A DNA stretch of 8,872 nt from Lutibacter sp. (GTDB lineage: Bacteria > Bacteroidota > Bacteroidia > Flavobacteriales > Flavobacteriaceae): assembly GCA_021647265.1 (NCBI GenBank), contig JAKIVA010000077.1:1-8872 (forward strand). The letters run 5' to 3'. The notes beneath the pieces were generated by a model. The model was not told the DNA's origin. It did not search any database and saw only the letters and a list, made by a program, of their open reading frames with translations. Position numbers and translations under genes: made by a program. Shown piece by piece: positions 1 to 6,614 of this stretch (position 1 is the first letter of the stretch; each line of letters begins with the position of its first letter).

Positions 1-108
1 TTGGTAAATATTGTGCCAGCTTTAACGGCGTATTGTTTCTTCCCTAAAAAGCCTTCTTTAAATATAACACCTATTAAATCTAATCAATTATGTTTATGGG
101 CTGCTTAA
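1..108 (+). CDS. Possible 3' end of a plus-strand gene cut by the window edge
   Basis: Frame 1 is open from the first base to a TAA at 106-108 and gives 35 residues ending in CLWAA. If it is a gene, its tail overlaps the convergent permease stop codon (105-107), so the two genes would meet tail to tail. I recognise no family in this short piece. In DNA this AT-rich an open run of 36 codons can arise by chance. The minus strand also has a protein-like open run here (about 1-83), but it has no ATG and follows a TGA, so the plus-strand reading is slightly preferred. Product unknown. Confidence 0.3.
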   Translation: MVNIVPALTAYCFFPKKPSLNITPIKSNQLCLWAA

Positions 109-1007
109 ACATTATTCACGTTAATTAAATAAACCCCAATTATTACCATAAAACAGCTCAATATCTTTATTAAATTAATGTCTCTGGCGTACTCATTGTG
201 ACCTAAAAAATAAGCGTAAATACCAACCATAAAAAAGCTAATTACGGGTTGTAAATAAATATAACTACCATTAACCGAAGGAGATACTTTTGTTAAGGCA
301 TAAATATTTAGCAAATAAGTTAAAAAGGTTGTGCCAATAATAACAAAAGCAACAGTTAAATATGTGTTTAACGTAAAAGCATAAAAATTGGTTTTAATTA
401 CATCGGGTAAGCCAAAAGGAAGCATGAATATAAAGCCAAATAGAAAAACCCAGCTTATTACCGTTAAAGGTTTGTATTTTTTCATAAGAGGTTTTATCAA
501 TACTAAATACAGAGCATAAGAAACAGAGTTTAAAAATATATAAATATTGCCTAAAACAGAACTTGTCCCCCCAGATTTATTACCATAAGCAATTAGTAAA
601 ATAGCACCAATGCCCCCAATAATAATACCTATAATTTTATTTGAAGTTAATTTTTCCTTTAGAAAAAACACACTAAAAATTAATACCATAACCGGTACTG
701 CTGTAATTATAATAGAAGCATCAATAGGAGATGTTAAATTTAACCCGTGGAAAAAAAGCAGTTGGTTGGTAGCTACGCCGAGTAAACCGCCAATTGCTAA
801 TAAGGCGAAATCTTTTTTTTGTACTTTCTCTTTAATAAAAAACTTTATAATCCAGAATAATAGCCCGGCTCCTAATATCCTTAAAAAAATAAAAGCTGAA
901 GGTCCAATTTTATTAGGCATTACACCTTTGGCAACAATATGATTTATACCGTAAATAATATTGGCCCCCAACAATGCCAAATGTGCTTTATAATTATTTT
1001 TATTCAA
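105..1007 (-). CDS. EamA/DMT-superfamily permease, TTG start
   Basis: This is a 300-residue, almost wholly hydrophobic protein with about ten predicted membrane helices in two repeated halves (roughly residues 8-141 and 150-296), the normal length and layout of an EamA-type drug/metabolite transporter. The first half opens with HLALLGANIIYGINHIVAK and ends with the typical helix-FLKEKLT stretch near residues 115-121, followed by a glycine-rich helix. It sits in the inner membrane; the substrate cannot be predicted, since family members export amino acids, metabolites or drugs. The start codon is TTG at 1005-1007. An in-frame TAA lies only two codons upstream (1011-1013) and no ATG precedes the first helix, so the TTG is needed to include the usual N-terminus. 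The phospholipase gene ends 88 bp upstream on the same strand, but a candidate -7 box lies between them, so co-transcription is uncertain. The family call is firm; the substrate is not. Confidence 0.9.
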   Translation of the reverse strand: MNKNNYKAHLALLGANIIYGINHIVAKGVMPNKIGPSAFIFLRILGAGLLFWIIKFFIKEKVQKKDFALLAIGGLLGVATNQLLFFHGLNLTSPIDASIIITAVPVMVLIFSVFFLKEKLTSNKIIGIIIGGIGAILLIAYGNKSGGTSSVLGNIYIFLNSVSYALYLVLIKPLMKKYKPLTVISWVFLFGFIFMLPFGLPDVIKTNFYAFTLNTYLTVAFVIIGTTFLTYLLNIYALTKVSPSVNGSYIYLQPVISFFMVGIYAYFLGHNEYARDINLIKILSCFMVIIGVYLINVNNV

Positions 1008-1028
1008 ATTTTAGGTTTTAACAGAGGG

Positions 1029-1036
1029 CGAAATTA
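1029..1036 (-). promoter_or_regulatory. Candidate -7 box for the permease gene
   Basis: Read on the minus strand these bases are TAATTTCG, matching the Bacteroidota -7 element TAnnTTTG at all but one defined position. The box lies 21 bp before the TTG start, a spacing close to that of the leuS box in this window. No properly spaced -33 TTG is evident; the nearest is about 12 bp upstream, which is short. If real, the permease is transcribed independently of the phospholipase gene. Confidence 0.3.
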
Positions 1037-1095
1037 CAAATTTTGCAGCAACTAATTAACCGTATCTTACCTTTTAATACTACTAAAAAAAGTAC

Positions 1096-1866
1096 TTAAG
1101 CTAACGATTTTAAAATCTTGTCAATTTCACGTTTGGCGTGCTCATAACCAAACTGAAACGCCTTGTTTATAGCTTTGGAGTCTAATACTCCAATTTTATT
1201 TATGTCTGTAGGTGAAAACACATAGTTACATTGGCTGAATTTTTTAAAATTGTTCACATCTAAACCAATATGAAAAACCCGATATAAAAGTTTTAATGAA
1301 GAATTAATTTCTGACTTTTCTACAGCAGAAATTGGATTTACAAAACTTCCAATAATATATTTAAACTTATTTTGTAATGGTTCAATAGGGAAATTGTTTA
1401 AAATACCTCCGTCAGAATATAAACTTCCATTTATTTCAATAGGTGAAAAAACAGGAGGTAATGCAGAAGAAGCAATTAAAGGCTTTATAAGTTCTCCCTT
1501 ATTAAAATAATCTAAGTTTCCACTAAGTAAATTAGTAGCTGTTACCGTTAAAGGATATTTTAAGCTTTCAAAAGAATCTTCAGGAAAGAATTTTTTAAAA
1601 AATAAGGTGTATTTATCGCTGTCCATAATTCCAGGTTTATTACGAGCGTAGAGTGAGAATTTTAACAATGGAGTTTGAACAAAAAAATCAATCATTTCAC
1701 GTGGGTTATATCCAGCAGCGTACAACGCAGCAACTAAAGCTCCACCACTTGTGCCTGATACTTCAATAGGGATAATATCATTTTCAAGTAATACTTTTAT
1801 AAGACCAATGTGAGCAATTGCTCTAACACCACCTCCAGAAAGTACTAACCCAATTTCTTTGGACAT
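1096..1866 (-). CDS. Patatin-like phospholipase, RssA/NTE type
   Basis: This 256-residue protein has the complete patatin catalytic set. The glycine-rich oxyanion loop GGGVRA is at residues 11-16, the nucleophile-elbow serine is S40 in GTSGG, and the dyad aspartate is D152 in DGG. The block ASSALPPVFSPI (about 132-143) is the conserved helix-loop that precedes the aspartate in bacterial RssA-like proteins. Such enzymes hydrolyse acyl esters of phospholipids or lysophospholipids through a Ser-Asp dyad. There is no signal peptide or membrane helix, so it is expected to be cytosolic or membrane-associated from the inside; it is not the outer-membrane PlpD form, because no barrel domain follows. 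The ATG at 1864-1866 lies six codons before the first beta strand, as usual in the family. The gene diverges from leuS across 128 bp. Its physiological substrate is unknown. Confidence 0.92.
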   Translation of the reverse strand: MSKEIGLVLSGGGVRAIAHIGLIKVLLENDIIPIEVSGTSGGALVAALYAAGYNPREMIDFFVQTPLLKFSLYARNKPGIMDSDKYTLFFKKFFPEDSFESLKYPLTVTATNLLSGNLDYFNKGELIKPLIASSALPPVFSPIEINGSLYSDGGILNNFPIEPLQNKFKYIIGSFVNPISAVEKSEINSSLKLLYRVFHIGLDVNNFKKFSQCNYVFSPTDINKIGVLDSKAINKAFQFGYEHAKREIDKILKSLA

Positions 1867-1961
1867 TGATTGTTAAGTCTTAAATGATTCACGTCCAAGT
1901 TACAAAATATAATTACTTTAAATACAAGTTAAATAGACTTTATAGTTTTCTATTTAAAATG

Positions 1962-1969
1962 TAACTTTG
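1962..1969 (+). promoter_or_regulatory. Probable -7 promoter box for leuS
   Basis: The bases TAACTTTG match the Bacteroidota housekeeping -7 consensus TAnnTTTG exactly and are followed by GCGC. The box lies 25 bp before the leuS ATG, which implies a very short leader with no room for a T-box or long attenuator. A -33 TTG at the expected distance is not evident; only AT-rich sequence (around 1938-1950) lies there. The GAGG at 1990-1993 is only one base from the ATG, too close to act as a normal Shine-Dalgarno site. Confidence 0.55.
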
Positions 1970-1994
1970 CGCTTTTAAAAAAGAATAACGAGGT

Positions 1995-4949
1995 ATGGAA
2001 TACAATTTTAGAGAGATAGAAGCAAATTGGCAACAATATTGGGCAGATAACCAAACATTTAAAGCTGAAAACAATTCAGATAAGCCAAAATTTTATGTAT
2101 TAGATATGTTTCCATACCCATCAGGAGCAGGATTGCATGTTGGTCACCCATTAGGTTACATAGCTTCAGATATTTATGCACGATACAAACGCCATAAAGG
2201 ATTTAATGTATTACATCCGCAAGGATATGATTCTTTTGGATTACCTGCTGAACAATACGCCATTCAAACAGGGCAACATCCAGCTATTACTACAGAAGCA
2301 AATATTAAAACATACAGAAGGCAGTTAGATAAAATTGGCTTTTCATTTGACTGGTCTCGTGAAGTTCGTACATCAGATCCTAATTATTACAAGTGGACAC
2401 AATGGATTTTCACGTTATTATTTAATTCGTGGTATAATAAAACAAGTGATAAAGCTGAAGACATTGAAAGTTTAATTGCTATTTTTTCTTCAGAAGGGAA
2501 TAAAAATATTAATGCGGTGAGTGATGATGATATTGAAATTTTTACTGCAAAAGATTGGAAAAATTATTCAGAAGAAGAACAACAAAAAATACTTTTACAA
2601 TATAGATTGACATATTTGTCTGAAACAGAAGTGAATTGGTGTCCAGATTTAGGAACTGTTTTAGCAAATGATGAAATTGTAAACGGGGTGTCTGAGCGCG
2701 GAGGACATACTGTTATTAGAAAAAAAATGATGCAATGGAGTATGAGAATAACGGCGTATGCACAACGTTTGTTAGAGGGTTTACATAAAATAGATTGGCC
2801 GCAACCATTGAAAGATTCTCAAACTAATTGGATAGGGCGTTCTGAAGGAGCGATGGTTACTTTTAAAGTTGATGGGCATGAGGAAAGTATTGATGTTTTT
2901 ACAACGCGTCCTGACACAATTTTTGGCGTAAGTTTTATGACCTTGGCTCCAGAACACGAACTAGTTTCCAAAATTACTACCGATGCTCAAAAAGAAGCGG
3001 TTGAAGCCTATATTAAGAAAACCGCGAAACGTAGTGAATTAGAACGTATGGCAGATGTAAAAACAATATCAGGAGTTTTTACAGGCGCGTATGCTATACA
3101 TCCATTTTCAGGAGAAAAAGTACAGATTTGGATTGGAGATTATGTGTTGGCAGGTTATGGAACCGGAGCTGTAATGTCTGTCCCTTGTGGAGATCAGCGT
3201 GATTATGATTTTGCAAAACATTTCAATATTGAAATACCGAATATTTTTGAAAATGTTGATATTTCAGAAGAGGCATACGCAGATAAAGAAAATACAGTTA
3301 TTACAAATTCAGACTTTTTAAATGGCTTGCCTTATAAAAAAGCTATGAAGCGTATTATTTATGAAATAGAGCAACGTGGCTTTGGTTACGGAAAAATAAA
3401 TTATCGTTTAAGAGATGCGGTTTTTAGTCGTCAACGTTACTGGGGGGAACCTTTCCCTGTATATTATAAAAATGGCTTACCACAAATGATTGCTACACAA
3501 TATTTACCTATTGTTTTACCTAAAGTAGAAAAATATTTACCTACGGAAGATGGAAAACCTCCATTAGGAAACGCTTTAACTTGGGCTTGGGACACTATTA
3601 AAAATGAAGTAGTTTCAAATGAATTGATTAATAACGAAACAATATTTCCTTTAGAATTAAATACCATGCCAGGTTGGGCAGGAAGTTCCTCTTATTTTAA
3701 TAGGTATATGGATGCAAATAACCCTGATGAGTTTGTAAGTAAAGAAGCTGTCAATTATTGGCGAGATGTAGATTTGTATATTGGTGGAAGTGAACATGCT
3801 ACAGGGCATTTATTATATTCTCGTTTTTGGCAAAAATTCTTATTTGATAAAGGAATATTACCTGTTGATGAGTATGCGAAAAAACTGATTAACCAAGGAA
3901 TGATAACAGGAACTAGTGCTTTTGTTTATCGATGGGAGTTTGGTGAAGGAAATAATTCAGAAATGGCTAAAAAAACCATTTTTGTTAGTAAAAACCTGAT
4001 GGATAATATAATTAGAGAAAGAAGAGTTATAGAGAAAGAAGGAAAAAACGTAAAAGTAGATCCATCAGATTTATTAAAACAAACAAAAGTTTTAGAAGCT
4101 CAAAAAAACAGTAAATGGTCACACTTTACTCCTATTCACGTTGATGTTTCTTTAGTAAATGCATCTGATGAATTGGATATTGATGCTTTTAAAAAATGGA
4201 GACCTGAGTTTAGTGATGCTGAATTTATTTTAGAAGAAGGTAAATATATTGTGGGGCGTGAGATTGAAAAAATGTCCAAATCAAAATACAATGTTGTAAA
4301 CCCCGATCAAATTTGTGAAGAATATGGAGCGGATAGCTTACGTTTGTTCGAAATGTTTTTAGGACCATTAGAACAATCTAAGCCTTGGAAAACTTCAGGG
4401 ATTTCAGGAGTTTATAGTTTTTTAAAAAAGTTGTGGAAATTATACATTACGAATGGAGCATTTTTTGTTTCAGAGGATAAGCCAACAAAGGAAGAGCTAA
4501 AAACCTTACACAAAACCATAAAAAAAGTTGAAGAAGATATTGCAAATTTCTCATTCAATACTTCTGTTTCAACATTTATGATTGCCGTTAATGAATTGAC
4601 CGCTTTAAAATGTAATAAACGTGCTATTTTAGAACCTTTAACCATAATTATAGAACCGTATGCTCCTCATATTGCTGAAGAATTATGGAAAAGATTAGGG
4701 CATACAGAATCAATTTCAACAGTAGATTTCCCCATATTTAACCCAGAATATTTGATAGAGAGCACTAAAGAATATCCAATTTCATTTAATGGGAAAATGA
4801 GATTTAAGTTAGAGTTTCCTATGGATATGGATAAGGATGCAATTGAAAAAGCTGTAATGGCTCATGAAAGAACACAAGCACAATTACAAGGGCGTATTCC
4901 TAAAAAAGTGATTGTTGTTCCTGGTAAAATTGTGAATATTGTTGGGTAA
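1995..4949 (+). CDS. leuS: Leucyl-tRNA synthetase
   Basis: This class Ia enzyme charges tRNA-Leu with leucine in the cytosol. The HIGH-type signature is HVGH at residues 48-51 and the KMSKS loop is exact at 759-763. Other synthetic-core landmarks are the PGWAGSS stretch near residue 557 and YIGGSEHATGHLLYSRFW near 595. The CP1 editing domain is present, with TTRPDT (303-308) and GDQRD (399-403), whose first aspartate D400 should bind the amino group of mischarged amino acids. The C-terminal tRNA-binding domain is intact. At 984 residues it is over 100 longer than the E. coli enzyme. The extra length lies mainly in an acidic insertion at about 148-200, within the zinc-domain region, and a basic and polar one at about 639-750, just before KMSKS. 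The zinc domain keeps C216 (NWCPD), but the later cysteines are replaced by VSERGGH (232-238), so zinc binding there is doubtful. The gene is monocistronic-looking, with its own promoter and a 125-bp gap downstream. Confidence 0.98.
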   Translation: MEYNFREIEANWQQYWADNQTFKAENNSDKPKFYVLDMFPYPSGAGLHVGHPLGYIASDIYARYKRHKGFNVLHPQGYDSFGLPAEQYAIQTGQHPAITTEANIKTYRRQLDKIGFSFDWSREVRTSDPNYYKWTQWIFTLLFNSWYNKTSDKAEDIESLIAIFSSEGNKNINAVSDDDIEIFTAKDWKNYSEEEQQKILLQYRLTYLSETEVNWCPDLGTVLANDEIVNGVSERGGHTVIRKKMMQWSMRITAYAQRLLEGLHKIDWPQPLKDSQTNWIGRSEGAMVTFKVDGHEESIDVFTTRPDTIFGVSFMTLAPEHELVSKITTDAQKEAVEAYIKKTAKRSELERMADVKTISGVFTGAYAIHPFSGEKVQIWIGDYVLAGYGTGAVMSVPCGDQRDYDFAKHFNIEIPNIFENVDISEEAYADKENTVITNSDFLNGLPYKKAMKRIIYEIEQRGFGYGKINYRLRDAVFSRQRYWGEPFPVYYKNGLPQMIATQYLPIVLPKVEKYLPTEDGKPPLGNALTWAWDTIKNEVVSNELINNETIFPLELNTMPGWAGSSSYFNRYMDANNPDEFVSKEAVNYWRDVDLYIGGSEHATGHLLYSRFWQKFLFDKGILPVDEYAKKLINQGMITGTSAFVYRWEFGEGNNSEMAKKTIFVSKNLMDNIIRERRVIEKEGKNVKVDPSDLLKQTKVLEAQKNSKWSHFTPIHVDVSLVNASDELDIDAFKKWRPEFSDAEFILEEGKYIVGREIEKMSKSKYNVVNPDQICEEYGADSLRLFEMFLGPLEQSKPWKTSGISGVYSFLKKLWKLYITNGAFFVSEDKPTKEELKTLHKTIKKVEEDIANFSFNTSVSTFMIAVNELTALKCNKRAILEPLTIIIEPYAPHIAEELWKRLGHTESISTVDFPIFNPEYLIESTKEYPISFNGKMRFKLEFPMDMDKDAIEKAVMAHERTQAQLQGRIPKKVIVVPGKIVNIVG

Positions 4950-5074
4950 CATAATTAATATCTAAGGGTTCTATTTTTCAAGATTCGAAAATGTAAAATG
5001 GTTGAATGTTTGTTATTAACTATGTATATTGTGTTTTTTTTATTTTAATTACTAACTAAATTAAGAGATAAATC

Positions 5075-5830
5075 ATGAAATTTAAAAAAAACATTAATTA
5101 TAATACTCGAAAAATCCATCGTTATTTAGGGGTAATTATTGGGATTCAATTTTTATTTTGGACAATTGGAGGGTTGTATTTTAGTTGGAATAACATGGAT
5201 GATGTTCATGGAGAAACATTGATAAAGCAAGAAAAAAAATATGTTAAAAATATTAATTTTTCTCAAATTCAAAAAGGAATAGATACTTTAGAATTTGATT
5301 CCATTCATTCTATTAATTTAATTGAGGTATTTGGTAAACCATTAACACAGTTCAAATATTACAATAAAAACCATTTAAAAACACAATTAATAACTGAAAC
5401 GGGAAAACTGCGGTCAGCCTTTTCAACACAAGAAAGTCTTAAATTGGTAGAACAACAGTTAAAAGAACCAATACCAATTATTAAGACAGAGTATTTAACA
5501 CAAAACGACGTTGGAAATCATCACGAATATAGAGAAAAGACACTTCCAGTATATGCCTTTACACTAGATCACCCTACCAAAACTACTATTTATGTTTCAC
5601 CTGAATTAGGAGAAATAACAAGTGTTAGAAATAATAATTGGAGACGATTTGATTTTTTATGGATGCTTCACACAATGGATTACTCAACAAGAGATGAAAT
5701 TACCAACTGGGCTCTTCGAATTCTTTCAGTTTTCGGGATTTTAACCATATTTTCAGGGTTTTTCCTATTTTATCTAACATCTCCATCTGTAAAAAAAATG
5801 AAAAAAAAAGCAAGTGGTAAAAATTCGTAA
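5075..5830 (+). CDS. PepSY-type two-helix membrane protein
   Basis: This is a 251-residue protein with a short basic N-terminus, one membrane helix at about 18-37, a soluble section of about 170 residues, a second helix at about 212-235 and a lysine-rich tail. The motif KIHRYLG (14-19) just before the first helix, the DVHGE after it (43-47), and the LH pair (198-199) before the second helix are typical of PepSY-associated membrane proteins. The positive N- and C-termini suggest both ends are cytoplasmic and the soluble part periplasmic. Larger relatives with four helices, such as the FoxB/PiuB group, are linked to iron-siderophore reduction and bind haem through membrane histidines. Here H15 and H199 could be such ligands, but that is inference. 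The fold family is likely, the function unknown. The next gene starts 49 bp later, so co-transcription is possible. Runs of A8 and A9 near the 3' end are places where sequencing or polymerase slippage could alter the tail. Confidence 0.75.
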   Translation: MKFKKNINYNTRKIHRYLGVIIGIQFLFWTIGGLYFSWNNMDDVHGETLIKQEKKYVKNINFSQIQKGIDTLEFDSIHSINLIEVFGKPLTQFKYYNKNHLKTQLITETGKLRSAFSTQESLKLVEQQLKEPIPIIKTEYLTQNDVGNHHEYREKTLPVYAFTLDHPTKTTIYVSPELGEITSVRNNNWRRFDFLWMLHTMDYSTRDEITNWALRILSVFGILTIFSGFFLFYLTSPSVKKMKKKASGKNS

Positions 5831-5879
5831 TTAAAATTTATATATGGTATATTTATTGCTTACTGTTTTGTAACCAATT

Positions 5880-6371
5880 ATGAGAAGTATAAAATTTATT
5901 TGTATAATACTACTAATTTTTCCATTAACCTTATTTGGGCAATTGGAAACAAAAATCATTAAAATACCTGATTTTCTTGCAGGAAATTATTTTTCAAAAA
6001 AAGATTCAATCTTGAGAACTTGTTTTTGCTTTGATAAAGAAGATAAGCAAATTTTACCACTAAAAATTAGTGAAAACATCAAGAAAATTAACTATTGTAA
6101 AATTTTACAACAGAAAAATAGCGATGGTAGAAGCTACTGGAAATATGACCTATTTATAAAAAATAACGATTATGAAATTTTTGCAGAATATATAAATATT
6201 GATAATATTAACTGGTTAATAAAAATATACAAGAACAATATTTTTGTATCTGAAAAGAATTTGAAAGTAACGAATAAAATAATTGGTGTTAACTCAACAT
6301 ATTCTAGAAATTTTTCTAACGACGATTTTATATTAAAAGTTTATAGAATTATGAAGACTACGATTGAGTAA
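5880..6371 (+). CDS. Small exported protein of unknown function
   Basis: I do not recognise this 163-residue protein. It begins with a clear Sec signal peptide: MRSIK, then a hydrophobic core to about residue 18, and LFGQ with probable cleavage after G20, leaving an N-terminal glutamine as is common in flavobacterial exported proteins. No lipobox cysteine is present, so it is probably soluble in the periplasm or secreted. The mature part of about 143 residues is rich in Lys, Ile, Asn, Tyr and Phe and looks like a single beta-rich domain. Three cysteines (C48, C50 in CFCF and C73) could form a disulfide. There is no further membrane segment, repeat or sorting domain. The ATG is the first in the frame and sits directly before the signal peptide. 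It lies 49 bp after the PepSY-type gene and may share its transcript; a weak TATATTTA element at 5848-5855 could be its own -7 box. Real gene likely because of the signal peptide; function open. Confidence 0.65.
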   Translation: MRSIKFICIILLIFPLTLFGQLETKIIKIPDFLAGNYFSKKDSILRTCFCFDKEDKQILPLKISENIKKINYCKILQQKNSDGRSYWKYDLFIKNNDYEIFAEYINIDNINWLIKIYKNNIFVSEKNLKVTNKIIGVNSTYSRNFSNDDFILKVYRIMKTTIE

Positions 6372-6469
6372 TTAAAGTTATATTTTTAACCAAAATTGTT
6401 AAATTTAGTAAAAGAAAAGATTTTAAAATTATGATATTTATAAAACAGCAAATTATAATAATGAAATCA

Positions 6470-6477
6470 TAACTTTG
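6470..6477 (+). promoter_or_regulatory. Candidate -7 box upstream of the kinase gene, overlapping a palindrome
   Basis: TAACTTTG is an exact match to TAnnTTTG and identical to the box before leuS. It lies 133 bp before the kinase ATG and its last five bases are the start of the palindrome at 6473-6494. No TTG stands at the expected -33 distance. In DNA this rich in AT an exact box can occur by chance, so the call rests partly on the overlap with the palindrome. Confidence 0.35.
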
Positions 6478-6494
6478 GTTGAACTCAACCAAAG
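6473..6494. repeat. Perfect 10+2+10 inverted repeat, possible operator or hairpin
   Basis: The arms CTTTGGTTGA and TCAACCAAAG are exact reverse complements separated by AC. As RNA this would form a 9-bp stem with a 4-base loop. No T-run follows on either strand, so it is a poor intrinsic terminator for the unknown exported-protein gene, which ends about 100 bp before it. Its left arm coincides with a -7 box, which is what a repressor operator would look like. It stands out as the only long perfect GC-containing palindrome I saw in the intergenic DNA of this window. Confidence 0.6.
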
Positions 6495-6514
6495 CTTAAT
6501 ACCTATATTTACAT

Positions 6515-6522
6515 TAAATTTG
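6515..6522 (+). promoter_or_regulatory. Second candidate -7 box upstream of the kinase gene
   Basis: TAAATTTG also matches TAnnTTTG exactly. It lies 88 bp before the kinase ATG and 8 bp before the ATG of the small leader ORF, so transcription from it would start close to that ATG. The palindrome ends 20 bp upstream, about where a -33 element should be, and no TTG is seen there. Which of the two boxes is used, if either, cannot be told by eye. Confidence 0.3.
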
Positions 6523-6530
6523 AGTATAAA

Positions 6531-6614
6531 ATGAGCATGATTAAATTTAAATATTTACCAAAATACTTTTCGTGTAAATTCTATCTAATTGATAATAAAA
6601 TATTGATTAGATGA
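6531..6614 (+). CDS. Possible 27-residue leader ORF overlapping the kinase start
   Basis: An ATG at 6531 (second ATG two codons on) opens a frame of 27 codons, peptide MSMIKFKYLPKYF then SCKFYLIDNKILIR, ending with a TGA at 6612-6614. That TGA overlaps the kinase ATG (6611-6613) in an ATGA arrangement, the classic geometry for translational coupling. The peptide is basic and rich in aromatic residues and matches nothing I know. There is no strong ribosome binding site. Short ORFs are frequent in such DNA, so it may be chance; the exact stop-start overlap is the main argument for it. Confidence 0.25.
   Translation: MSMIKFKYLPKYFSCKFYLIDNKILIR

Noticed and set aside
610..942. 110-codon plus-strand ORF inside the permease gene
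   Set aside because: It is the antisense shadow of a hydrophobic membrane protein gene; no recognisable motif, and the minus-strand frame is clearly the real gene.
1901..1927. Possible minus-strand promoter for the phospholipase (TATATTTTG with a TTG upstream)
   Set aside because: The -7 match is out of register by one base and the spacer to the TTG is only about 14 bp, too short for the Bacteroidota promoter pattern.
3464..3667. 67-codon minus-strand ORF inside leuS
   Set aside because: Antisense shadow of conserved LeuRS coding sequence with no promoter or motif of its own.
4412..4645. 77-codon minus-strand ORF inside leuS
   Set aside because: Antisense shadow of the LeuRS anticodon-binding region; no independent support.
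4966..5000. Weak hairpin after leuS (ATTTTTC pairing with GAAAAT)
   Set aside because: Only about six pairs, nearly all A-T, with a bulge and no T-tract; too weak to call a terminator.
5002..5032. TTG, 20 bp, then TATATTGT as a promoter for the PepSY-type gene
   Set aside because: Spacing is good, but two of the six defined bases of the -7 box differ, so it is not better than chance in this AT-rich gap.
6378..6402. Short inverted pieces (GTTA/TAAC) just after the exported-protein gene
   Set aside because: Stems of four base pairs with AT-rich loops are expected by chance and do not make a terminator.
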